From: Gallionella sp.
GTDB taxonomy: Bacteria > Pseudomonadota > Gammaproteobacteria > Burkholderiales > Gallionellaceae
Direction: 5' to 3'
Assembly (NCBI GenBank): GCA_028710565.1
Contig: JAQTTV010000022.1
Coordinates: 1 to 53,344 of the forward strand
Length of the DNA stretch: 53,344 nt
In this document: positions 1 to 8,050 of the stretch, in pieces
Position numbering within the stretch: the first letter of the stretch is position 1
Layout of the letters: each line of letters begins with the position of its first letter
The notes under the pieces: generated by a model
Database searches by the model: none
What the model saw: only the letters and a program-made list of their open reading frames with translations
What the model was told of the DNA's origin: nothing
Position numbers and translations under genes: made by a program

Positions 1-121
1 AAGTATCGTCTCTGGTTGCTCTATCTTCATACCATTGGACGCTACCGCCAATAACTCAGTGTGTCAAACGGATATATGAATTATTGTCACTACCTATAAA
101 ATGGGTGTACCAAGCGGATAG

Positions 122-331
122 GCATGGGTACAAGATAGCTATCACAGTGACTACAAGGATGCACCGAGTGATGGTCGTGCTTGGGAGGTCGCACGCGACG
201 ATGTGCGTGTGTTGCGCGGCGGCTCGTGGGGCTACGATCCACGGAATGTGCGCGCTGCGTTTCGCTACGACGCCTATGTGTCGCATCGGAGCGACAACTT
301 TGGCTTCCGTCTCGCCAGGACGCTCCCGTAG
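122..331 (+). pseudogene. C-terminal remnant of a formylglycine-generating-enzyme (SUMF1) family gene
   Basis: The frame ending at the TAG at 329-331 reads a typical FGE-sulfatase C-terminus: WVQDSYHSDY, then VLRGGSWGYDP, then RAAFRYDAY and a closing DNFGFRLAR. The same frame carries a TAG at 119-121 just before the conserved tryptophan, and the bases before it look like a scrambled near-copy of the following segment (two 'atgggt' starts). The gene body is therefore either broken here or lies outside the window in another frame. Proteins of this family either oxidise cysteine to formylglycine in sulfatases or act as C-type-lectin-like modules. Family membership is clear from the RGGSW and GFR motifs; the function of this copy cannot be told. 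Confidence 0.7.
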
Positions 332-427
332 CGGTACGCGTAGGGAGCTTATGGTTTGGACTTTTACCCCTTTACCCCTAAAAGCCGTGAAAAGTAAAAG
401 GTGAAATGAGAAACGTGGCGCATGATT

Positions 428-475
428 CCCCTCGCCCGTTTACGGGAGAGGGGTAGGGGAGAGGGTGGGGTTTGG
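428..475. repeat. G/C-rich palindrome, family A copy
   Basis: CCCCTCGCCC-gtttac-GGGAGAGGGG (428-453) is an inverted repeat followed by a GGGGAGAGGGTGGGG stretch. The same layout, a CCCTCTCCC arm facing a GGGCGAGGGG arm, recurs at about ten other places in the window (for example 1118-1158, 21146-21184, 25100-25125 and 33696-33735). Confidence 0.7.
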
Positions 476-497
476 GGGCGCAGCCCCCAAGGTTTTT

Positions 498-569
498 GTG
501 GGTGCGAATTCATTCGCACGGTTTTGAATTTCGTCACAGTCCCAAAACGTGCGAATTTGTCGCACCCAC
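498..569. repeat. Long imperfect inverted repeat, family B (GTGGGTGCGAAT...)
   Basis: The arms at 498-526 and 543-569 pair over nearly their whole length, starting with GTGGGTGCGAA and ending TTGTCGCACCCAC. Each arm also holds an inner GTGCGAAT motif. The same core (GTGGGTGCGAATTCATTCGC) occurs at 27256-27307 inside hpnE, so this is a mobile or dispersed element and not a gene-specific terminator. It lies inside what would have been the 3' half of the parE toxin gene. Confidence 0.75.
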
Positions 570-612
570 AATCGGCGTTGGGTGAGGGGGAACGGGGGCG
601 CAGCACCCACAT

Positions 613-723
613 CTGAATTGCATCAAGCATATTATCTGCTGCATCAAGGTTTGCTTCGGCGACATTAAGCCATAATGCCAAAAGATCCGCTTCTGCTGAT
701 TTGGTAAAACGGATATTGAGCAT
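613..723 (-). pseudogene. parE: parE-like toxin, 5' fragment truncated by repeats
   Basis: The first 37 codons read like a RelE/ParE toxin N-terminus: MLNIRFTKSAEADLLALWLN, then a helix ending DAADNMLDAIQ. After that the reading frame runs into the repeat cluster at 428-612 and encodes Pro/Arg/Ser-rich sequence unlike any ParE, until a stop near 364. The normal family length is about 95-100 residues and the RNase-fold/gyrase-targeting C-terminal half is missing, so the toxin is probably dead. The ATG overlaps the stop codon of the upstream antitoxin (TAATG), the usual translational coupling of parDE operons. Confidence 0.7.
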
Positions 724-998
724 TACGCAGCAACCTTGCGCGCCTGTAAAATTTGCCGACCTTGCTGCTTCAGGCTTTCAAAATCCACTTCCGTTGTCTG
801 CCCATTTTTCGCATCCATTAAGCCTTTGGCAATATCCTGCCGCAAGCTATCGAGCTGGGCTGTTTTCACCTGTTCGTAAGCCTCAAACAGACGCAACGCC
901 TCACGGATAACTTCACTTGCAGAGCCATACATGCCTGATTCAACACGCTGACGAACACGCGCTTCTAATTCAAAAGGTAAAGAGACATTGATCGACAT
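723..998 (-). CDS. parD: ParD-like ribbon-helix-helix antitoxin
   Basis: This 91-residue protein starts MSINVSLPFELEARVRQRVE and continues GMYGSASEVIREALRLFE, the ribbon-helix-helix DNA-binding fold of the ParD/CopG antitoxins. Its C-terminal half is the charged, probably flexible tail that would wrap around ParE. It is the first gene of a two-gene operon and its stop overlaps the start of the truncated parE. A 31-bp near-perfect palindrome at 1030-1060, just upstream of its start, is the likely autoregulatory operator. With the toxin broken, it may be a free repressor or an antitoxin against an incoming ParE. Confidence 0.85.
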   Translation of the reverse strand: MSINVSLPFELEARVRQRVESGMYGSASEVIREALRLFEAYEQVKTAQLDSLRQDIAKGLMDAKNGQTTEVDFESLKQQGRQILQARKVAA

Positions 999-1029
999 GG
1001 CACATTCCCCTAAATAAGCAATGTGTTAA

Positions 1030-1060
1030 GTATGGCAGTTTATGTCATAAATTGCCATAC
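1030..1060. promoter_or_regulatory. Palindromic operator of the parD promoter
   Basis: GTATGGCAGTTTATG, a central T, then CATAAATTGCCATAC form a 31-bp palindrome with one mismatched pair. It begins 31 bp before the parD start codon on the leftward strand. RHH antitoxins bind such sites as dimers of dimers and repress their own operon. The role is inferred from position and symmetry. Confidence 0.65.
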
Positions 1061-1117
1061 ACGAAGCATGGGTGTGTTGCACGCGCCCTTACTTTGGATG
1101 CAATTCACGGCGCGGCG

Positions 1118-1159
1118 CACCCTCTCCCCCAGCCCCTCTCCCACAAGTGGGCGAGGGGA
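1118..1159. repeat. Family A palindromic repeat
   Basis: A GCACCCTCTCCCCC lead is followed by the core CCCCTCTCCCA-caag-TGGGCGAGGGG. It lies just beyond the 3' end of rep, so it could also serve as a hairpin at the end of the transcript, but the same element is found in several unrelated contexts in the window. Confidence 0.75.
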
Positions 1160-1175
1160 GTTGCGGCCTCTTAAT

Positions 1176-3167
1176 TTACGCGCCGCGATTCAGCATAGCT
1201 TTGATATTTGCCAGTCTGTCCAATCCTTCACTTTTGGTGACGGTGGTGACGGCTTCTTTGTGCGCGCCTGCATAGACTAATTCGCTCACGGGCATTTCGT
1301 CTAGGAAGCGGCTGGGTTCGCAGGCGCGCCAGTCTTTGCCGAGTTTGCGGCGGTTGCAGTAGCTGATTTGCAAGCTGCGTTCGGCGCGGGTGATGCCGAC
1401 GTACATCAAGCGGCGTTCTTCTTCGATGCCGCGTTCGTCGCTGTCGCGGAAGGGCAAAATGTCTTCCTCCGCGCCGATGATAAACACATGTGGGAATTCC
1501 AAGCCTTTGGCGGCGTGTAAGGTGGAAAGTGCGACCGCATCGGGTTCTTCGTCTTTGCCGTCCAGCATGGTAATCAGGGCGATGGTTTGCACCATGTCAA
1601 GTAAGTTTTTGCCATCCGCTTCGGATTTGCGTTTTAGCCAGTCGATAAAGTCGCTGACATTTTTCCATTTCGCTTCCGCTTGGCGCGCTTCTTGGCTATC
1701 GTATAACCACGTTTCATAGGCGATGGCGCGCAGCAACTCGTCCAGCAATTCGCTACACGATTCGATTTCAGCACGGTCTTGCAAGCGGTTGATAAAACGA
1801 CAGAAAGTCATCAAATCGGCATATTGCGCGGGTGGTAGCTGGTGTTCGATGTGGGTTTCAAATGCGGCTTCAAACAAGCTGATATGACGTGTGCCCGCAT
1901 AGCTACCCAGTTTTTCCAGTGTGACGTTGCCGATGCCACGCTTGGGCGTGGTGATGGCGCGGATAAAGGCGGGATCATCGTCTGGATTGGCGATCAGGCG
2001 CAGGTAGGCGATGATGTCTTTGATTTCGGCGCGGTCAAAAAACGAGGTGCCGCCGCTGACGGTGTAAGGCACGCGCTGATCCCGCAAATGGGTTTCAATC
2101 ACTCGCGACAAGTGGTTACTGCGGTACAAAATGGCGTAATCGGAAAATTGAGTGCGGTGTTCAAATTTGTGCGACATCAGCCGCATCACCACCGATTCCG
2201 CCTCGTTGTCGTCATCGCGTGCGGCGTAAATCCGTATCGGGTCGCCGATGCCGTGGTCGCTCCAGAGTTTTTTCTCGAATACTTTGGTGTTGCGGTTAAT
2301 CAACTGGTTGGCGACGGTCAAAATGCGCTGCGAGGAACGGTAGTTTTGTTCTAATTTGATGACCTTCAGATTGGCGAAGTCGTGGCGTAATTGGTGCAGA
2401 TTTTCCACGCTCGCCCCGCGCCACGCGTAAATCGCTTGATCGTCATCGCCCACTGCCGTAAACGCTGCGCGCTGTCCCGCCAGTAGTTTGGTTAATTGGT
2501 ATTGGCAAGCGTTGGTGTCTTGATATTCGTCGATCAGCAAATAGTGCAGCCGTTTTTGCCAGCGCAACAAGGCTTCAGGATGTTCGTTAAATAAGCGCAC
2601 GGGCAGGTGAATCAAGTCATCAAAATCTACGGCTTGATAGGCTTTTAAGGTTTCCTGATAACGGGCGTAAATGCGGGCATTGAGCAGGGTTTCGTTATCT
2701 TCTGCATTCAAAATCGCCACGTCGGGCGAGATAAAATCGGATTTCCAGTTGGACAATTGGCTTTGCAAGGCACGCAACATTTGCTTGTCATCGGCGTTGC
2801 TCAGTTCAGCCAAAATTTTCGCGCTGTCGCTGCTATCAAAAATCGAAAATTTGGGTTTGTAGCCTAATAATTTCGCTTCTGAACGCAAAATGGTCATGCC
2901 CAGCGAGTGAAAGGTGCTGACGATCAGGTCTTTACTTTGGTTGCCTGGCAACAAGGTTGCCACCCGTTCGCGCATTTCATTGGCGGCTTTATTGGTGAAG
3001 GTAATCGCGGCGATATTGCGCGCTTGATAGCCGCAACGTTCGATGAGATAGCTGATTTTGTGCGTGATGACGCGGGTTTTGCCGCTGCCTGCCCCTGCTA
3101 AAACCAACAGGGGGCCGTCTAAGTAGCGCGCCGCTTCGCGCTGTGCTTCGTTGAGTTTGCTTAACAT
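1176..3167 (-). CDS. rep: ATP-dependent DNA helicase Rep
   Basis: This 663-residue protein is a superfamily 1A, 3'-5' helicase that removes proteins ahead of the replication fork. The N-terminus (NEAQREAARYLDGPLLVLAG) and Walker A GAGSGKTR (residues 25-32) match Rep closely, followed by TFTNKAANEM (motif Ia). Walker B LLIDEYQDTN, GDDDQAIYAWRGA (motif III) and QNYRSSQRI (motif IV) follow in order. The C-terminal motifs ALSTLHAAKGLEF (motif V) and RRLMYVGITRA (motif VI) are also present. Length equals the family norm (E. coli Rep is about 673). It is monocistronic here, transcribed toward the parDE relic. Confidence 0.95.
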   Translation of the reverse strand: MLSKLNEAQREAARYLDGPLLVLAGAGSGKTRVITHKISYLIERCGYQARNIAAITFTNKAANEMRERVATLLPGNQSKDLIVSTFHSLGMTILRSEAKLLGYKPKFSIFDSSDSAKILAELSNADDKQMLRALQSQLSNWKSDFISPDVAILNAEDNETLLNARIYARYQETLKAYQAVDFDDLIHLPVRLFNEHPEALLRWQKRLHYLLIDEYQDTNACQYQLTKLLAGQRAAFTAVGDDDQAIYAWRGASVENLHQLRHDFANLKVIKLEQNYRSSQRILTVANQLINRNTKVFEKKLWSDHGIGDPIRIYAARDDDNEAESVVMRLMSHKFEHRTQFSDYAILYRSNHLSRVIETHLRDQRVPYTVSGGTSFFDRAEIKDIIAYLRLIANPDDDPAFIRAITTPKRGIGNVTLEKLGSYAGTRHISLFEAAFETHIEHQLPPAQYADLMTFCRFINRLQDRAEIESCSELLDELLRAIAYETWLYDSQEARQAEAKWKNVSDFIDWLKRKSEADGKNLLDMVQTIALITMLDGKDEEPDAVALSTLHAAKGLEFPHVFIIGAEEDILPFRDSDERGIEEERRLMYVGITRAERSLQISYCNRRKLGKDWRACEPSRFLDEMPVSELVYAGAHKEAVTTVTKSEGLDRLANIKAMLNRGA

Positions 3168-3228
3168 TTATTTAAATTCAATAGGTTGGGTATTTCTAAT
3201 GCTGTGATAATCCATAGTTAAAAAAGTG

Positions 3229-3258
3229 TTACCCTTAATCGCACTTCTCTTTTATAAT
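3229..3258 (+). promoter_or_regulatory. Candidate sigma-70 promoter for the NlpC/P60 gene
   Basis: A perfect TATAAT (-10) lies at 3253-3258 with a weak TTACCC (-35) at 3229-3234, spaced 18 bp. It sits about 40 bp before the likely ATG at 3297 in the gap between divergent rep and the peptidase gene. Confidence 0.35.
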
Positions 3259-3296
3259 CGCGACACTTTTTGCTAGGCTACCCGTTAATCATACAG

Positions 3297-3881
3297 ATGA
3301 AGACAATATCACTTTTACTCGCTTTATGCTTTTGCTCTGGGCTGGCTCACGCCGATAATGGTATGCAATTACAGCTTTCCGCTCAAATTTCCTCTCCCGC
3401 TTTAAAAATCCCAACGTTGAACTCCCCGCTTTTATCCGCTGATGAAAGTGTGAAACCGAGTTTGCTAGTCGCGGATAGCTTGCTGAGTGCGTCGGAAAAA
3501 GATACCTTGAGCAAGATGATTGATTATGCCTTGAGTTTGTCGCATACGCGCTATAAGTACAGCGGTGTGAGTGAACTGACGGGGTTTGATTGCAGCGGAT
3601 TCGTTAGCCATGTGTTTGGTGAGACTTTGGGGATTAAGTTGCCGCATAGCGCGAAAAGCATTTGGACAGAAGGTGAAAAAGTCACGGTTAATCAACTTAA
3701 CCCTGGCGACTTGGTATTTTTCAACACCTTGCGTCGTAAACTCTCGCATATTGGAATTTACTTAGGCAATGGTCGTTTTATTCATGCTGCCTCACATGGT
3801 GGCGTGCGCGTCGATAGTTTGCACACCGCTTACTGGGAACCACGTTGGAATGGTGCACGCCGCATAACCGCATTCAATTAG
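3297..3881 (+). CDS. Secreted NlpC/P60 family cell-wall peptidase
   Basis: I choose the ATG at 3297 because it opens directly into a signal peptide (MKTISLLLALCFCSGLAHA); a reading frame start at 3270 would add nine residues before it. The mature protein has a short variable N-terminal part and an NlpC/P60 (C40) domain. That domain shows the catalytic Cys in GFDCSGFVSHVF (Cys99), the His in LSHIGIYLGNGRF (His151) and a third polar residue in RFIHAASHGG (His163). Such enzymes cut D-Glu-diaminopimelate bonds in peptidoglycan stem peptides in the periplasm. A strong terminator follows at 3908-3938. It faces mltB convergently, another wall hydrolase. Confidence 0.9.
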   Translation: MKTISLLLALCFCSGLAHADNGMQLQLSAQISSPALKIPTLNSPLLSADESVKPSLLVADSLLSASEKDTLSKMIDYALSLSHTRYKYSGVSELTGFDCSGFVSHVFGETLGIKLPHSAKSIWTEGEKVTVNQLNPGDLVFFNTLRRKLSHIGIYLGNGRFIHAASHGGVRVDSLHTAYWEPRWNGARRITAFN

Positions 3882-3907
3882 TCTTTGTAGATTGAAAAGT
3901 CGTTGAG

Positions 3908-3938
3908 AAAGGTCTGGCGAGAGTCAGACCTTTTGTTT
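3908..3938 (+). terminator. Rho-independent terminator after the NlpC/P60 gene
   Basis: AAAGGTCTG (3908-3916) pairs with CAGACCTTT (3925-3933), followed by a T-rich run (TTTTGTTTT). It begins 27 bp past the stop codon. Confidence 0.8.
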
Positions 3939-4024
3939 TGCGCAAACTTTGGGTGTTGGAAACTCTAAATGCTGAAGAGAGCGGTGGTTTTACCCTTCTC
4001 CCTTCACTCTTCTTCCGTCCCTGT

Positions 4025-4993
4025 TTATTGACGGTTGTTCGCCGCGCTTTCTAGCGCACTTGCTAACTGAAATACCGACATGGCATAAAAATCACTGTTG
4101 TTATAGCGCGTGATGACATCAAAATTCTTAAATCCCAACCAGTATTCTTGATGATCCGCCAGCGTAAACGTCATTAAGCGCGCGGTGCGATCAAATGCCA
4201 CAGGTTCGCTCGAGCGAACGCCTTGTGATGCCCAGTTCACCATGTTTTGTATCGCCTTAGGATCATCTTTAGGGATAAAATTTGCACTGATTTGTGCGGG
4301 GAGAGCGATGGCTTCATTGGCTTGCCAGCCATATTGTTGCAGATAGTTCGCCACACTGCCGATGGCATCTTCAGGCTCGTTGCGTAAATCCGTCACCCGA
4401 TTGCTGTTGAAATCGACCGCATGTTTACGGTAACTGCTGGGCATAAATTGTGGAATGCCAATCGCCCCCGCGTAGGAACCCAGTGGCTCTAAATAATCAA
4501 ACCGTTGTTCGCGTGCTAATAACAGGAAATTTTCCAGTTCGCTACGGAAAAATGGCGCGCGCTTGGGGTAATCAAATGCCAATGTGGTTAAGGCATCGAC
4601 CACACGGTATTTCCCCATATTTTTGCCGTAAGACGTTTCCACCCCGATAATCGCCAAAATTACTGACTGCGGCACACCGTATTGTTGTTCTGCCCGCTGA
4701 AATATAGCACGGTGAGTTTGCCAAAAAACCAGCCCCGCTTGAACCCGTTGCGGATTGACAAATACGGCACGATATTCTCCCCAAGGCTTTTTGGTGGCAG
4801 GCAGCGTAATCGCATCAATAATGCTGGGTTTGTGTTGGGCGGCATCAAATACAGCGGTCAGTTCGGCACGATTGAATTGATGTTTGCTGACCATTTCGTC
4901 AATAAAAGCTGGAATCCCTGGGAGGTTGGCAGCGTGCGCGCTCAGACTGAATAAACCAACGCAAGCGGAAAAGAGGTAAGTACGTTTTTTCAT
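4025..4993 (-). CDS. mltB: Lytic murein transglycosylase B
   Basis: This 322-residue protein carries a signal peptide (MKKRTYLFSACVGLFSLSAHA, cleaved near residue 21). It lacks a clear lipobox, so it is probably a soluble periplasmic MltB/Slt35-type enzyme and not a lipoprotein. The lysozyme-like catalytic domain shows the acid Glu119 in IIGVETSYGKNMGKYRV. It also has the family motifs AFDYPKRAPFFRSEL, GSYAGAIGIPQFMPSSYR and EDAIGSVANYL. It cleaves the MurNAc-GlcNAc bond to give 1,6-anhydro-MurNAc during wall turnover. It stands alone on the minus strand, convergent with the NlpC/P60 hydrolase. Confidence 0.93.
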   Translation of the reverse strand: MKKRTYLFSACVGLFSLSAHAANLPGIPAFIDEMVSKHQFNRAELTAVFDAAQHKPSIIDAITLPATKKPWGEYRAVFVNPQRVQAGLVFWQTHRAIFQRAEQQYGVPQSVILAIIGVETSYGKNMGKYRVVDALTTLAFDYPKRAPFFRSELENFLLLAREQRFDYLEPLGSYAGAIGIPQFMPSSYRKHAVDFNSNRVTDLRNEPEDAIGSVANYLQQYGWQANEAIALPAQISANFIPKDDPKAIQNMVNWASQGVRSSEPVAFDRTARLMTFTLADHQEYWLGFKNFDVITRYNNSDFYAMSVFQLASALESAANNRQ

Positions 4994-5075
4994 CGGGTTA
5001 TTTATCCTATATCTTAAAGAAGGTCGAAAAAGGTGGAAAGCGAAAGTAATTCTTAATTCAAATTATCTTACCATC

Positions 5076-5101
5076 GTCATACCGACTTTCGTCGGTATGA
5101 C
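5076..5101. repeat. Perfect short palindrome (GTCATACCGAC ... GTCGGTATGAC)
   Basis: Eleven-base arms at 5076-5086 and 5091-5101 flank a 4-base loop. It lies in the 175-bp gap between the mltB promoter side and the end of the phosphoesterase gene. The motif is a common type of intergenic palindrome in proteobacteria. It has no T-tract, so it is more likely a repeat than a terminator. Confidence 0.7.
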
Positions 5102-5168
5102 GGGCAAGGTGGGTACATGAATTGTTAAGTTGAGAATTGCTGGGAAAGAGAGCATCAAGTGACTTCAT

Positions 5169-5924
5169 TCAAAGGGTTAAAACACATTGGGGGTCGAATG
5201 CCAAATTCTCTGGTGTGAGATTCCCGTCACAATAACCGCGAGGATTACAGATCACGCGTGTGCCGTTCACCTCATAGTCAAAAGTGTCATGGGTATGTCC
5301 GTGTATCCACAGTCGGCTATAGCCCAGCAAATAATCCAGCGGTGAGGCAAAACAGGCTGATAGTAATTGTTTGCTATAGCGGGCAGCAACCGATTGGGCT
5401 GAAGGTAAATGGTGGGTAACCACCACGGTTGCGCCCTCGAAAGGCTCGTGTTGTAGCTTATGCGTCAACCAAGCGACATCCTGAATATGTAATTCGACTG
5501 AGTCTTGAGGCGTAAAAATTTGATTGCCATACCGAATGACCTGAAAGTCACGCAAACCACATCCTCCCACCTGTAATGCCAGTGGACGTTCAGCTTCGCC
5601 AAATAATCGAAAATCAGTCCACAGCGTCGCGCCCAAGAATCTCACCCCGCAAATAATCGCTTCTTGACGATTGAGTACATGCACGTTGTAAGCACGTCCC
5701 GCCATCGCCATTTGTTGACGCTCGGTTTCAATATCCGAACGGTAATACTCATGGTTGCCAGGCACAAAGACGATTGCTTTGTCTGGCCATGTCTGCCTTG
5801 CCCATTTGATGCCACGGATACCCTGAGAAATATCCCCTGCTAATACAATCACCTCAGCATCGGTGGGTTCAGGCGTGTAGGGCGCATATTCGACATGTAA
5901 ATCGCTGAGAATTTGAATTTTCAT
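5169..5924 (-). CDS. Calcineurin-like metallophosphoesterase, last gene of the SMC operon
   Basis: This 251-residue protein has the full set of metal-binding motifs of the calcineurin-like phosphoesterases. They are SDLH near the N-terminus (residues 7-10), LAGDIS, VPGNHEYYRS, VVTHHLPS and the closing IHGHTHDTFDYEVNG. It should bind two metal ions and hydrolyse a phosphomono- or diester; the substrate cannot be read from sequence. It lies 45 bp downstream of the TOPRIM gene on the same strand with no terminator between, so it is probably co-transcribed with the SMC system. It could be a nuclease-like accessory or an unrelated passenger. Confidence 0.88.
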   Translation of the reverse strand: MKIQILSDLHVEYAPYTPEPTDAEVIVLAGDISQGIRGIKWARQTWPDKAIVFVPGNHEYYRSDIETERQQMAMAGRAYNVHVLNRQEAIICGVRFLGATLWTDFRLFGEAERPLALQVGGCGLRDFQVIRYGNQIFTPQDSVELHIQDVAWLTHKLQHEPFEGATVVVTHHLPSAQSVAARYSKQLLSACFASPLDYLLGYSRLWIHGHTHDTFDYEVNGTRVICNPRGYCDGNLTPENLAFDPQCVLTL

Positions 5925-5969
5925 GGTTGATTATGTTGTGTTGCATCGTGAGAGGGAAGGGGAGTCATG

Positions 5970-6809
5970 CTAGTCGCACCTTAGAAAATATTCCTGCGGC
6001 AGCGCGGTGCCTAAGGTTTGTAATGTGCGCCAAATTTCAGTAATCGTCGGATGGGTGGATTGATCCAATATACTGGCGGTTTGTTTCAACTGAGCCTGAT
6101 AACGCGCATGGTTAGTACATTGCTTTAAGGCAGCGAGCAAAATTTCACGCGGCGGGATCAGTAGTTCCTGAAAATAGGGCAAATTTTGTGCCAGCAATAA
6201 GCCCGCAGGATCAAAATCCACAAAGGCGAAAACAGGCAGTTTCAATGCCTGCAATATAGTAATCAGATGATTTTGTTGATAAACAAAGCTACCGCGAAAA
6301 ACCACCAACGGATTTGCCCCCGCAGCGGCAAGATCAAAATTCACTTGATGAACGCGCTCAAAGGCTTCCCAGTTTTCTACCACCAGCACCGTTTGATGTG
6401 CGCAACATTGCGACACCCATCGCCCGTCTATATCCAGATTGCAACCTTGGGGTAAAAAAAAACGCTGCCCATTCAGCAATAAAGGCTGATTGGGCAAAGA
6501 CTTAATCGCCACACGATGGTCACGCACGGCGGCGGTGCTGAGTTTTTCATTGCTGCCGAACGCCAAACTTTCCGTGCGGCTGAGTCCATCCCATTGCGAG
6601 GGTAACGTGGTTTTGGCATCAATTCCCGCTGTTTTTTCGAGTAGGCTTGCAATCTCGGCTTTGTCTTGCGCGGTGAAAGTAAACGCCGTGCCGTGTACCT
6701 GTCCGATATGGTATTCCCGCGAAAATTCCGCCAGCATTTTGCTACGCGTAAAACGGCTTTCATCGCTTTGGCAAATTTTCAATAAACGGGAGATTAAGGT
6801 TTTTTCCAT
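5970..6809 (-). CDS. TOPRIM-domain protein, JetD/MksG-like
   Basis: This 279-residue protein has a C-terminal TOPRIM-like core. The acidic Glu145 sits in VLVVENWEAF and the Asp pair in FAFVDFDPAGLLLA (Asp198, Asp200), with an FRGSF turn between. These match the TOPRIM signature of JetD/MksG, the topoisomerase-VI-A-like nuclease of Wadjet systems that cuts loop-extruded plasmid DNA. It is shorter than typical JetD (about 380-400), so the N-terminal domain is reduced. Its start overlaps the upstream gene by 16 bp, showing operon coupling. Nuclease activity is inferred from the conserved acids; the family call is moderate. Confidence 0.75.
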   Translation of the reverse strand: MEKTLISRLLKICQSDESRFTRSKMLAEFSREYHIGQVHGTAFTFTAQDKAEIASLLEKTAGIDAKTTLPSQWDGLSRTESLAFGSNEKLSTAAVRDHRVAIKSLPNQPLLLNGQRFFLPQGCNLDIDGRWVSQCCAHQTVLVVENWEAFERVHQVNFDLAAAGANPLVVFRGSFVYQQNHLITILQALKLPVFAFVDFDPAGLLLAQNLPYFQELLIPPREILLAALKQCTNHARYQAQLKQTASILDQSTHPTITEIWRTLQTLGTALPQEYFLRCD

Positions 6810-8050
6810 AGCACAATGTCCCTCACCACGATATTGCCGTCATGCGGATGACGAACGGGGGCAACGTTGCGTTGCACCTCCAACCGCCGCACAACTTCTT
6901 CCCGATGTTGGCGCAACATTTGCACCGCGTGCAGGGTATATAACAACCACGCTTCATCATCCAATGCCGCAAAACGGGTGGTTTGTCGCTTCCAATCCAA
7001 GGCGGATAAAGGTGCGGCGGCGAGTTGGGCGGCTTGTAAATACTGCTGAAAAGCCTGTTGCACGGGTTTGGCTTGCAACACTTGCACCAAGGGGGCTTCA
7101 TGCGTCACAAAGCGACTGCCCGCGCTGCGTTCGCGCACAAAATGCGGCGGTGCAGGCGGCAAACTGGCGGCAACCTCGATCAAGGCTTCGCGTGTGGCAT
7201 TGGTGGCAAGATCAGGGTGCGCGTGAATCGTCCTATTCCCAACGCACCCCGCCCAATCGGGTAAATGCGGCAAGGCTTCTACCTCTGGCAAGGTAAAATC
7301 AGGATTGCGTTTGAGGAAATGCGCAAAATTGCGTAACCGCCGTGCTTCGGGTGCAACTTCTCGTAAGCGATACAAATACTTGCGCAGCGTCTGGGTAATG
7401 TCCAACAAGTTCGCCCGCCATTCGGGCAGTTTGGCAAGGAGCTGGCGTTGATAAATCGCGGCAAGTTGCGTCAGTAAAGTGGAACTATTCAGCAATTCCA
7501 ACAGTGCGGCATCGGTCTGCAATAGCGACAACGCCTCCCCCAGTTTTTCAGCTTGCTTGATGTAATACTCATTTTGCCGTTGTTTTTCCGCCAGTGTGTT
7601 GACGTTGGCAAAGCGGTTATCCGTCAGGGTGCGCAGCAGCAACAAATGCTCGCTGATGCTTTCCCCCAACTCAAACACCCCTGAATCAAAGTCCCCTTCG
7701 TAGTTATCACGATCTTCAGGACGATTTTCATGGCTGGCTTTTAAACACTCATCGGCTAATTTCTTTAAGCGTTCAATTTGATCGGCAAAATTGCTGCTCA
7801 CGGCGTAATTGCGTTGCCGCTGTGACACTTCATCCAGATGACGACTCAAACTCGGCGACAGACGAAATTCATCCTGCAAATACGGAATCAATGCCCGATG
7901 CTGTTGCAACTCACTGATGGCGCGATGATTTTCTTCGCTGCGCGTGAGCGTGTCGTGATGATACGCGTCGGCAATCAGTAATCTGTGCTTGTGCAATACC
8001 GCAAGATAGCTTGCAATCCCTTCAGCACTGGTCGCGGTATTCGGATTCAA
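6794..8050 (-). CDS. Putative kleisin-like subunit (JetA/MksF position)
   Basis: This 418-residue, mostly helical protein has long amphipathic segments at residues 20-240 and a loop-rich, Ala/Pro-rich C-terminal part. No enzymatic motif is visible. It sits between an MksE-like gene (4-bp ATGA overlap) and the TOPRIM gene (16-bp overlap). In MksBEF/Wadjet complexes the remaining component is the kleisin that bridges the SMC heads, so this is its likely role. The assignment rests on operon position, size and predicted helicity, not on a recognised motif. Confidence 0.6.
   Translation of the reverse strand: MNPNTATSAEGIASYLAVLHKHRLLIADAYHHDTLTRSEENHRAISELQQHRALIPYLQDEFRLSPSLSRHLDEVSQRQRNYAVSSNFADQIERLKKLADECLKASHENRPEDRDNYEGDFDSGVFELGESISEHLLLLRTLTDNRFANVNTLAEKQRQNEYYIKQAEKLGEALSLLQTDAALLELLNSSTLLTQLAAIYQRQLLAKLPEWRANLLDITQTLRKYLYRLREVAPEARRLRNFAHFLKRNPDFTLPEVEALPHLPDWAGCVGNRTIHAHPDLATNATREALIEVAASLPPAPPHFVRERSAGSRFVTHEAPLVQVLQAKPVQQAFQQYLQAAQLAAAPLSALDWKRQTTRFAALDDEAWLLYTLHAVQMLRQHREEVVRRLEVQRNVAPVRHPHDGNIVVRDIVLWKKP

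Noticed and set aside
1842..2354. Plus-strand frame of 170 codons opposite rep
   Set aside because: It mirrors the rep helicase core and has no ribosome site or recognisable domain.
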